A DNA stretch of 64,000 nucleotides from NCBI GenBank assembly GCA_034440635.1, contig JAOTON010001136.1, positions 1,426,501 through 1,490,500 on the forward strand, in the 5' to 3' direction. The notes below the pieces were generated by a model. The model had not been told where the DNA came from, did no database searches, and worked only from the letters and a program-made list of their open reading frames with translations. The DNA comes from Lepas anatifera. Lineage: Eukaryota > Arthropoda > Thecostraca > Lepadidae. Below, one piece after another: positions 27,001 to 39,000 of this stretch (the stretch's first letter is position 1; every line of letters starts with the position of its first letter). Position numbers and translations under genes: made by a program.

Positions 27001-30000
27001 AAATGTTCAAGCGCCGCCACTGGAAAATAATGGATTTGGCCATGTTCCAGAAAAAATTGGCTGATAAATAAGCCTTAGGGTGGTGGGTAACGCGCCCACC
27101 TGGGTAAGACGCCTACTACGTTACAGGCTGATGTAGGGACTGATCTCCATCTAGTATTTTTTCTGGTAGGGTCTTTCTAATCGGGTCCTGAGCGTGATTG
27201 GACGCGCCTAGTCTGCTCCGGTATTTTGCAAACATTTGTTGTTTTTGCCCTTCCGGATATAAAACAAGCTATCTTAAAGTTGCGATTGTACTGTATGCGT
27301 TTTAGATGCACTCACAGAAATTTGTGAGGCTAAAACAGCTAGTTTGTGCGGCATTTTGACAGTCACTATGCGGCATAGAAACGCCGCAGAATTGAGTAAT
27401 ATTTGTTGCGACGCTGCCGTTGCTACGTGGGTAGACGCCCATGTGTGTGCGGGGTAAGACGCCCCAGGCGCCTTACCCCAATATTTGGTAGGCGTTTTAT
27501 CCCAATGGATAAGTGTGCCCTTAGGATAGGTAGGACATGAAGGTAGGGCTGCCATGCCATTCACCATCACGACCACTACTGGTCGTGATGACGAAGTACA
27601 TACGTTGGGTTAGAAAAATCACCGTAACAGGAGACATTGAGTTTCAAATATTAGTTTCTATATCGCACAGGAAAGTTTTCGCGTTTGCTCTCATTTGGTC
27701 ATCTTGAGGGTGGTCTTAAATCACAGACGGATTCAAGGGGGCTAAAGGGGCCGTGGTCCCCACCAAAGCCTAAAAAGTATATTTTCCTCAAAGCCAATTT
27801 TGGCCCTTTTTAAATGCTACGTTTTCGAGATTTCTTCTTGATTTACCCCCTCCCCAAAGGTTGGTTTGGCCCCTAAAAGTTGCTCCTGGATCCGCCGATG
27901 TATTAAATACCTACTTTCGTCATGGATCTGTTCGAAGCACTGTTTGCATATAGCGATCCCGAACCATCATCATCGTTAAATAAATTTTCCAGATTATTCA
28001 TACCCATCCTCATCCTACCTTGAAATTTTGTTGCAGAATATGGGAAGACATGCCGAAAAGAACCACTTGCAGGCAGAATGAACCAAGGCGCTTTAAGGTG
28101 CTTTGACCCCTAAAATATGTTGGGGCTCTTTCTTAAATTGCTTTCACGTTTTCCGTTAATAGGTAAAGGCCTATCTGCTTTTTTTGCTGTCTCGGGCTTT
28201 AATGCCTGAATAACTTGCCCACTTTGTCATATTATCGTAAGCGTAATCACAACAATGCTCCCACTTGTTCATGTAACGGATACAGTATGCGCTGGGTGTT
28301 TATGACGGCGTTTTGCCCGGGTGGGGCGTTTTACCCCGCTATCGGGTAAACGCCTTTTTATGGTCTCAGAAAACACAAATTTCGCGCTTCGCATAGTGTT
28401 AGGTCCCAAATTTTTATCCGAGTGTGAACAAGATCACAGAACTTAACGAAGAAAACATGAGGCTTTCCATCCACGCAGGATTGGTCGACACATTCTCCTT
28501 AACGTGTGCGTCTTACCCCCCTACCCTATATTTCGTTTTTCCCTCTGTTAGCAATAAAAAGTCTCCAAATTAGCGTGACGGTAGATCGGCGTATGAGCTG
28601 GTAACACGCATGAGCTGGTAACTGAAATGCCATGGAACAGTGCAAAGTCTTAAATCATTGTCAGTACTGATCGTGAAACTGGGAGGGGGAACCGGGACAC
28701 GGTGCCCCTTTAAATAAGAAATTTTAACACTAACCCTATGGCGATGACTGGAAAGAAATGGGTCCTTGGTGCCCCCCCCCCTTAAATGCGGATGTTCCGC
28801 CGTCACTGGTTGTCATAAAGTTGTTCCCGTTTTTGCAATGCTAAAGCCGCTAAATCTCGGTTTGGGCACGGAGCGTTGTGAGCGTTCCTATATTTCAATC
28901 CTCAAGCGTTGTCACTTGTCCCGATATTTTTCCTTGTTGGTACTTTCCCTATCCAGTATGTGTTCAGAGTGGCCGCCAAACGAAAATCGAGGGGATCAAT
29001 TCGTTTGTTGATGGAATAATATATTTATTGCATGATTATTTTAGTGCCGAATACAGGTATTAAGATTGACGACACTTGTAGGTACTTACTCCCTTCAAAA
29101 AAAGAACGCCATTCAGCACCGTTACAGAGACGAGTTACCTGATTGCGGTGGTCAGGCTGGGTTGGCGGCGCCGCTGGTTCTGATGGGCACGCTGTCCTTC
29201 AGCTACGCGTGGCCTCGCTGGAGAATGTCGCTGAGGGCGGCGTGCTCGGTGGGAACCAGCGCTGCGCCATTTGTGCCGCAGCCTGGACCGCGGTACCAGC
29301 TGACGCGGTCTCGTGACGCCGACTGACCCGATGCCGTCTTTCGGCGGCGCGGCATCTGCTGGCTGCCAAACCCTGGATCCAACAGATGACTATAAAATGG
29401 GCATTATTTGTCCACCGGCAGTTTGTGCTCTGCGTCAGCACGCCGGCCTTCCATTTGCCCGAGCTAATTCGCTAGTCCGGCGCGTTACTGTTGGACGTTT
29501 CCATGCAAGCGCTACGTATTGTCTTGGAACAAAAACGTCACATTCACAAGGTTCCTGCATATTAAAAGGTCCCCTGGTTCGGCTCACTTCGGGCAGTGCT
29601 TCTTCACGTCAGAGCAAAATTAGTGCACTGATTGATGTGGGTGCAGAGGCAGGCGGGAGCGACCTTTGCGGCACGCGCCGGCGGCGGCAGTGTGCACCGG
29701 CAACAAAAGTTGTGCGGGAGGCGTCGGCGCGCCGAGCACGGCAGCTGGCCGCGCTGGAACGCGCCCGGCCGGCGTGCAGCGTTTCACCGCCAGCGCTGAC
29801 ACGGCGCGACCGGGCCGGGCGGCCGTGTCGCCGTCGGCGGCGCCCTGGAACCGCGCACTGTGGCACAGCCGGGTGAGCAGGGAAACTGCGGGACGCGCCC
29901 CAGCCCCGCCGCCTGCGGTTCACAGGTGACTGGTGGAGCGCTGAGCTGAAGTCCCGCCAGCCGGGGTAGACGGGGAAGCGCGGCTAACGAGCGAGATTGG

Positions 30001-33000
30001 CCTGCTGTTGGCAAGTGGGAACGGATACAGCCGGGCAGTCTGATGTATAGCAGAACTGGACTGCGTTCCCGCTGCATTGTGTGGCGTCGTTCGTCAGGCC
30101 GGCCCAGTTCAGCTGAGTCAGGGAGGGTGAGTTTACCAACGCCGGCAGCAGACAACGCGGAACGGTACTTTAATCAGGACCCGGAGCGGATGAAGCTATG
30201 GAGCTGTGCTGTGTAAAGCCAGCCATTTGTTTATGACGTCGGCAATGAAAAAGACCGTGCCCAGAAGCAAGAGCTGACGAAATCAAGGGCACGCTATTTA
30301 GGGTGGAATGTAACCCAGCACGGATACCCTTGTTCTGTGAGAGTCACTGAACTGGCGTGGGTCTGACCAGCGGTGGTGTCCTCGGAACTCGGCGAGGCCG
30401 GGCCAGCCCGGCGGGGCTCTCCTGCGGCACTGCCGGCGACCGTTAGCTGGCGCGGTGGGGTGTGACCGATCCCGCCGCCGTCCGACTGCCGCCGAGACGC
30501 CGAGATACTGACACACACCGCCGCGCGGCCCCGCCGGCTGCCGCTGTCTGATCCGCGCCCACCGCGCCGGTCGTACAGATGCGGAGTAGACGGGGGAATG
30601 TATCAGTGGTGTGGCTAGATCGCGCAGAGCGGACGAGACGCAGCAGGACTCATTCCTTTTCTTTCTTTGTAATTGGTATGGCGATGCGACTTTGTGGGCG
30701 AATATCGTGCCACTATTTGGACTGGTCTTTCTTTCGATCAGCCGAGGGCGATGGCTCCATGTGCATCGCCGATCACTTGGCAAATCAGGCCAGCCGCGTG
30801 TCCAGAATGCTCCCAGCAAGAGTCTAGATACCAGACAAATTCCGGACGTGGCGCCGTCAGGGCCCGCTGAGCGATGGGCAATGCAAACGGAGCCCGCACT
30901 ACTTCACACACGTAGAGCTTTAAAACGGTCAATGTCTCGGAAAAATCGTATTTCAAGAACCCGGAAACCTGCGGATGGGTGAGTTCCTGTTCTCGTGTTG
31001 CCTCAGGTTTCTTTTTCGATTTCTTACAAATAGAGAGGCGTTCTTTATTAGAGCCAAGCTTAGGTCGGAAACAGTTTAATGGGACGTCGCTATGTTTGAT
31101 TTTAGGTGCCCGAATACCCCCGGCCTGGCGTTATTGAGACGAGATTAAAGCACCGTTACGCTATCATTGATAGATAAGGTTTAATTGCTCGTGTTCGAAT
31201 GGTTTACAGCTACTGCTTCCCGAGATGTAAAAACATAATGCTAATGAATAACCGGCAGGGCTGGAGATCTCTTCCTGAACCCGGGCGTCTTGGATGGGTT
31301 AACGCTAGCGCGGCAACACAAGTCCTATATAAAGCCCATGGAGACCAAAAATCCGGGGGTCCTGACCTTTTTATGTTATAAATGGAAAATTTTTTAAGAT
31401 AAGTATAAAATTTGTTACTTCACAGAGCCTCGTCAGAGTGTAAAACCCGACCGGTATCGGGAGCATCCCGCCCCGTTTTCAAGTGAGATAACACTATAAC
31501 ATGAACCTAACCGTGCGAAAACACGGAAGACTGTACAGCTTGAAATAACGATATTAGCCGTGAACATGACGAATCATTTTATGATTATTAGCTCTAAACA
31601 CGTTATTTTTCACTTAATTCTCTTGTTTGGCTGGCGTTTCAAGGGGTCAAAAATCCAGGGAAGATGGTAACCTTCCCGATATTACTATTCATTTTCGGGT
31701 CCGTGGTGCTCTGGAGTTAGTTAGTTAGTTAAGGGCTTTTTATAAGGCGTTCTGTGCAAGGCACCTTTGCCCGCCTCTAAAGTAGGGTGCTCTGGATGTA
31801 AATTGCCTCTTTTATTTCCCGCTGTTTTTTCTTGAGTCGAAAGTTAAAGTCTGTGTAGCGTCCCACTTGATATCATGATCCTTCTTGAACGAATGTTCCG
31901 CTGTGGCCTCTGCTGCTCTCTCGTCGATTGGCCCTCTGATTAGTTCTTGTAGAGATTTTCGGTGTTCGTCTTGTCGGACTTCCATTACCCTTTTGCTTTC
32001 TCCAATGCATATTTTTGGACAGTCATAATATTCCGTCCTGTACACTGGGCCTAGTTTTTGCCGGTTGTCTATCCTTTCCTTTGGTTTGAATAGTAATTGT
32101 TTGATCCTTTGATGTGGCTTAAAATATGTTCTTTCATGAAAAAGGGGGCGAGATGCTCCCGAAACCGGTCGTTTTTTCACTCTGACGAGGCTTTGTGTAG
32201 TAACAAATGTTGTTATAATCTTATTAGTAACCAAAGCCATGAACAGTAACAATATGTTAGTTTTTTTAGAAAGAATAATAAATTTTTGAGTTTACACAAA
32301 ATTTATCATTATTCCTTTGGGCGTTACAGCGCTTTAAGATGCGCTTCGAATTAAAAAGTAAAGATATTAGAAAAGCGAAGTAGCCGGATGTGGTTCTGCG
32401 ATTTTGAAAAAGTAGCAATAATAGCGGCAGCGGTTTCAGCTAGCCAAAATAGAGGAAATAGCTGTAGTGGTTCCCAAAATCTGGTAATGACGCCCACCTG
32501 TGATGAAATCCAATATTGTTGCTTAAAAGTAAAACAAAACATTTCCTAACAGCAGACAGGATTATCGTTCTTTGGTGCATAGGCATCAAAATTGGAGGGC
32601 AGAAGAGAACACGCCCTCCCCCCCCCCCCTCCTACCTCGCGAATGAGGGGGATGTTCCTTCAAAATTTTGGGACTCGACCAAGGTTGTTTTTGCATTTTC
32701 TCCCTCTTACCAGCCTGGACTTACGTAATTGTGTTGGTGAAGTCCATCATCGTTAGGGTTTCAGCCAGCCACTATGCACAAAGTGCGCTTCCCACCCCAC
32801 CCCGATTATCACCAGTCCGGGGTCAGTCCCCTAGTAAAATTCCGTGGCGACGCGCCTGCTCTGGTTTTTACATGCGGCGGATACAGAGTCCAGTTTATTC
32901 TTCCCTCCCCATCCCCCTAAACGTTTGGCCGAAGTCTGACTCTGTGTTGAGCCATGGTACACACGAAGGCTGTGTTGATATGAATGTTGATTTAGTGCGT

Positions 33001-36000
33001 CGTGAAATGTGGTAATTTACTATCGAATGGCGTGTGACGCATTCAACTCCACGCCAATGCAAATGGCGCCGGCGACCACGCGCCCGATTGCTCATGGACG
33101 GCTCAGCTGCGGAAGAGGCCCTTCAGGGGCGTAGCCGAGGGAGGGCACGGCAGGGACGCCCCACTCCCCTCCGAGTATCCGGAGGGCCCCTTGAGGACAC
33201 GTGCCGCGCGAACACGGCTCATCCGCAATATGCTCTCTGACCAGCCGTGGAACTTCATGTCAGACAGAGCCTTCTAAATCCCTCTCCAGCACCACATTCT
33301 GCCATAGGTGCGGAAACGTTCAGAACATTGGGGAGGAGACAAGGTGTATTTTGAAGTCGTTGCTTTCTCGTCCACACAATAGGGTCCATGGTTAAGATCT
33401 TGAACATTGGGGGGGCCATGACCCCTTGCCTCCTATCTCTACGCTTATGCATTCTGTGACAACCAGGTCCCTTTGTGATCATTGGAGCACTGTAAAATGA
33501 GGGCCCTCTGAACCACTGTTGCCCTCAAGGCCCTCTCTGGTCAGCCGGGCCCTCTAACCAATAAATTGACGATAGCCAGGAGGGCTCTTTGGGCAGCAAA
33601 GCCCACTGCGACTCGCAACGTCAGCTATGGTCAGCAGGGTCCTGTTTGACCAGACTTAATCGTGCTGGAGCAGGTGCGCGTTTCCTTTCAGAAGCACGAA
33701 CCGCACGAAGTTCATCGCAGTGGGGTTCGTGCGGTTAAGCACGAACCCTGAACACACGAACCCAGCCATCTTGAAGAGTGCTACGCTTTGACTTCAGGAT
33801 GTCTTAGCCCACTGAGAATGCTCACTCTACTGCGGCCTGAGCTGGGGATAGCTATGTTGTAACGCTCAAACAATCCCACGGGTACCGCTCTGTAGCGGAC
33901 CGGGAAGAAGCTCTTGGCCACATCCCCCTTCGAAAGGCCATCTTTGACCAGGCATCGAACTCTTTAGCTACTCTGATGTTGACTTAGCTACGGGAGGGGT
34001 GGGTTCAGTGGGCAAAAGGTTCGCCTACACGCCGAAGAAGATCTTTTCCGGGCTCTCTTTTCTCAGGCCCTCACCTCCCGGACTCCTCGGCATGGGTTGG
34101 CGACTCCCTCGTCCCGAATGATGCAACTCCTGATGACACGATGGACGTCCTTTTCCCGGTTGCAGGGCGGTGGCCATGAGGAGTTCATCGTCTTCAAGAA
34201 GCTCTCCAAACCTTACTTCGAAACCTGTGTTTAGCCCCTACACCATTCATGAGGGCATCTACAAGGTTTCCAGTGAGGTTCTAAGCTTTCTCCAGAGGTT
34301 GGTCTTGATAGCAAGGAGGACAGGAAGAATGGAGCCAGTATACCCCGTGGTTTTACTCTGGATTTTGTCGCGACCATCCGCCACCGGCCTCATGACGCGG
34401 ATGTACTCCTGTACAACCTCCCTCTCCTGGTTAGTGAAACTGGACTGGTTCAGGATGTTATGCGGGGCGCAAATGGCGTTAAGCGCCGCCAACTTGTTAG
34501 CCAGCACGGACTCGAGGCGGACGAGGGAGTCTTACAAGCTGTTCCACATCGTCACTGTTGGTGTGACGAACTTACGACCCAGGATTCAGGATTCGTGTGA
34601 ATATTAGCGATCACAAAAATCCGCCCCTCTCAACAAAATTGTCTGAGGGTAATTGAAGAAAAACGTATTTACCGAAGGAGCGCCTAAGCACCTTCAGCAG
34701 CCGTTTGAAACACAGCTGATTGTCGTAGAATACGCATTTTTCGTTTATGCAAACATGATAGGCTATTGGAAAATGGATTGATAAAACAAAACAAGTTATC
34801 GTTATCGAAGGGCTCAAATCTGCGACTTCGCTAGTGTGACTTCGATTGTCGAGGTCTGGGACTACTTTTTCTTTCATAACGACTTCGGTATTCGTTATAG
34901 ATTGGGGTTATCGAAGTGTCCACCACTGGTAAGCAGTAAAGACACTTACGATACCTCATACCAGCAGAACACTATGTGACCATTAGGCTCTCTAAGGCCA
35001 GCAGGGCCCTCTGACAAGCTTGGCCCTCAATGATCAGCTTGGTCGGCTCTGTCCGTCTGTAATGAACATTTTCAAGCGTTTTTGTCCGTTTCGAATGAGG
35101 GATGAGGTGGCTTAGTGGATAGCACCCTTGTCTTCTATGCCACTGGTCCCGGGTTCAGGTCCCGGCGGAGCCTCTGAATAAGTCCATATGATCCCCAAAA
35201 TCCCTTCCAACAGGGTGAAAGTTGGCGACGCCGTATTACCCTGGCAGTTGGTGCGTCGTTAAACCCCAACAATTATTATTATTTGCCCGTTTGGAAAGAA
35301 CCTTTTTGAAAGTGAAAGAGCCTTCCGAGTCTGAAAGAGTGTCTTGTGTAGGAAGACAAATTTAAATACATTTTTAGATTTTCAACGATAATTGAATTTG
35401 GTTTACGAAGTAATGTGCTTGGCTTGCTTGAGATATTTGAGGGACACTTTCGTTTGAAGCGATTGTTTGGCTAGCTGTTGTTTGGTTAGCTGATGTGAAA
35501 AATGTTTCACTTAAACAGTTTGATCCTGCTAGCCGCCGCCCCCGACACGGTTTTCTTCCTCGCCAACATGACCCCGTCCCCCTTTAAACCCACCCACTAG
35601 CCGGATCAGCCGCTGTATGGGGCCCTCTTTGGTGCCAGCTAGGCCTTTTAGTCGCTATCTCGGGCACTATTCGGTGCCCCTCCCCCTTGAGCGAAATTCT
35701 GGCTACACCCTTCAGGCCTTGTTTCCGTGAAATGGCTACGTGTAGCTGGCGCGCGCACTGCATCAAATGAAATCATTGCTGAGAAAAAATCCTCAGAAAT
35801 CTTATTTGTGGTGTATGTGGCAATTGGAGGAATAGGGCCGGGGAAGATGTGTTTAGGTATAGGAGCAAGTGAGGCAAACTCTGTTAGGTACCTATTGACT
35901 ATCTGTGAATGGTCCAAAAGGCGATCACTAGAATTTTATTTTAAACGGGTGCAGGTTTTTGTACATTTTTGTGGTTGGCATGACGCTGTAAAAGCCGCCC

Positions 36001-39000
36001 AGCAGAACTCGAATCAGTCCTCTGAAGTGTTAGTGCCCGCGCGCAGTCCGTTTTTGTAACTCCCCTTCTTACGTCATCACGCCCCCAGGCAATGACCACC
36101 CTGGTCCGCGCGGAGTGACGTGGTCGATAATACCTTGAACTATTTCCAGACAAGGGCTGCCGCGAAATACCATACCTGGCTGGACAGGATGTGTCACGCG
36201 CCTGTTGGACTGCCTGAAGGTCCGATTTACAGTGACTGCTGTCGTCATTTTACCGGTTCACAGTGTGGTCACCAACCAGATCTGATTACAACATAGAACG
36301 GCGGCAGCAGTGCCATCGCCGTGCGAGCGCGTCTTGCTGACTGCGGCCGCTTCACCTCGTGTAAAGCTGAGCGGGGTCTGGTGGAAAGAAGTGCTGGCGA
36401 GTTCTTTATTTCCGGTCCGGGGGAGCACCAGCGGCATCTGCTAGAGGGCTTTAGACTGTTTTTTTAGCCATCCGAAGCCCGGAAAAGGAGTCAAGAGCCC
36501 CTTGGTCGATTTTTCTCCCCCTCGAACAATAAGAAACTGTTCCCTCCGCTCCTTTCATAAGATGACAGAATGGCATGTATGATTATTACCTACTGATGCC
36601 AGAATGGATTACATGCTGTTTTTGGTCTGTTCCCTAAACATTCAGTCAGACTTCGTGCATTTAGACTTCACTGAGAATCACTGCCAAGAATGATGCAGCA
36701 CTGAGCCATGTCGGATGTCGAAATTCGGTAAGGGGGAGGTGAATACTCATGGGGGTGGCCTATGCCAGTGGCAGATACAAGTGGGCTGGGGGCTCAGACC
36801 CTCCCCCCGAAATGTCAGAATTCCTACAGTAACTGGATAGCCGGAGACTGTTCAGATGCTACGGCGGCAGAGACTCGAGCCCTCCAGCCTCCCCCCCCCC
36901 ACAAATGAAGTCCCGGGTCCGCTAATGTTCTATTTCGCCGGGGGCACTTTTTGTGCATTTCGATGAGTGCCCTCCCGATAAGATTTTTGACGTTATTTTA
37001 GGGACTGGGTGGTGGAGCAAATGTGGGCACAAGGGTGGCTCTGTCAGGAGAGCGACTCAATGGTCGAATAAAAGTCCGTGGCTGCCAGTGAACGGGTGGC
37101 AAACAATTAAAAACGCCAGCAAATAGAGCGCTTCTGTCGGAATAACATTCTATAATATATTTGACGGCGCCTGCACCACACAGCTGTTTACATTTTAGTG
37201 GCGTTCAGGGCGCGTTCAGTGCCCGACATGGGTTCCAGCGGTCGCAGGGAGCGGCTAAACGAACCTAAGGGGGCGACCGCCTCCTTTACCCACCCCCTCC
37301 TCGGACCAACCCAGGCTGATACAGTCGCTATGTAAATGTTCCAGCAGATTATCTTTCCTCAGCCTAGAGTACAGTCACCGCCCCTCACGTGTCCGTATTT
37401 GTTGCTATTGGTAATTTCAGTGGAATGCACATTTATCTACGTACTTGCATAAGTGTAGAATTGTGAAAAGGGGTGCCTTTCGGGTCCAACCCTCTGTGAA
37501 GGGGTTAGGTTTAGGGTGGGATAGAGCATATGGACCCATAGAAATGGTCTTTAAAATGGACTAAGACGACTAAGACTCAGCATGTACTAAGTACGTCTCC
37601 TTTTGCTACACACCGCACCAGCGGGCTATGGGATATTTTCTGACGTTTATAGGAGCGCTTTTCTGACTTTTGGGGTACTAGTGCACCCCGAAAGCATGTC
37701 ATTTTGCGCGCTTACCTCCGTAGACATTTTACAAGTATGTCGGCAGTGCCGTCTTTGACAATACGAATATGGGAGGAAGGCTCTCCTCCGGCCACGAGAA
37801 CGGCTTAAAAACTCATTTTCATCCAGGAGGGTATCTCGAATCCACAGTGTAGTGGGGCTACTTCGGTGCGTTTCCTTCCCCCTCACCTTTCCACTGACTC
37901 CTTCCATCCCCAGGAACTTTCGCTCTATGTACAGAGAGGAGTCTTCATGCTTCCTTGGGATGTCCCTGCCTTGAGAAGCAAAGGGCCTCCTGCAACCGTT
38001 AGGGGGATGCTGGGCGCAGGGCAGCATTTCATTTTAGGGTAACTTCCTCGTATTGGGATAGGGCCATCTATCATGGACGTGCACGTTTGAATTAACGGTT
38101 ACCGTTCAAGCTCAAAGAGAGCGCACCTCCGACTATATATTTAGTTGTTTTATAAATCCTAGCCCCGCTGCTTCCCGCCGCACCTCGAATGGGTTATGCT
38201 ACAATTTCATGTGAAATGAAATGGCAGCAGTGAATGGGTGGTCGTCATAGAAGCAGGCCTGTGAAGTCCGCCGTAACCCTTGAGCGCTGGCGGTGGCTGG
38301 CCGGTGCCGCGCGGCGGCGGCGATCAGCGGGCTGTGTGACGCGCTGCCGACACTGTTCCGAATTGGGCAGCGGCCTCCGATAGCCCGGCCGCGGGGCGTC
38401 TGTTTGTGCGGCGCACGCCGACCTCAAAACACGGCGCCGCGCCGTAATGGGCACAGGAGCCGCCGCCAGATGGCAGAGTCCGGTCTGGGCTGAGTCTCTG
38501 CTCAGTGCGAGCTGGGAGTGCTCTGCGACTGCGCAGAACAATATCTGTAGTGTTCAACAAATGGCTTCGGAATCCGTACGGTTCAGCCGTAGCGATCATT
38601 GTTTTGTGTCGGCACTGAGCTTTAGTGTCTACCTCAGCTGGGGCGGTGCTGACTTCAGTGGCCGAGCAGGTGGATTGGTAGGCGAGGCGCGCTGCTGTCG
38701 GCTTCTAACCGTACAACATGCTTGTTTTTCAACCTTCTGTTGAGAATGGCAGTCATGTGGAAGTGGAATGCTGGTTTCAAGCTTTCAGACTTGTTTTAAG
38801 GTTTCGTGGCACACTCAGGAATTTTGCAGAAGTGAGAGCGTCGCCCGCCACTTATGTGAGCTGCTGCTCGGTTCCGGGCCCAGTTACGTCCTGATCGAGC
38901 CTATCGCCTAAAATTTTCTGCCAGTGTTGTCGCAATGTACCACATGGTGCACAGCTATCGGAAAGAGGCTGAAAAATGTAGGTCATACATATACCGGTTG

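Noticed and set aside
30611..30982. Coding first exon ending at GATGG|GTGAGT
   Set aside because: The open frame would leave in phase 2, whereas exon 3 needs phase 1, and the peptide has no recognisable features. Kept only as a possible non-coding first exon.
33695..33770. GCACGAACC / GGTTCGTGC hairpin as a regulatory site
   Set aside because: It is a small cluster of direct and inverted words within degenerate repeat DNA, with no conserved context to support function.
15867..36930. Assigning 15867 and 36776 repeats as complete hAT elements
   Set aside because: The left ends fit, but the right ends and target duplications are not convincing (six and four of eight matches), so they were kept as dispersed repeats.
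37647..38027. Minus-strand 126-codon frame
   Set aside because: It has no domain, repeat or splice signal, and nothing nearby supports expression.
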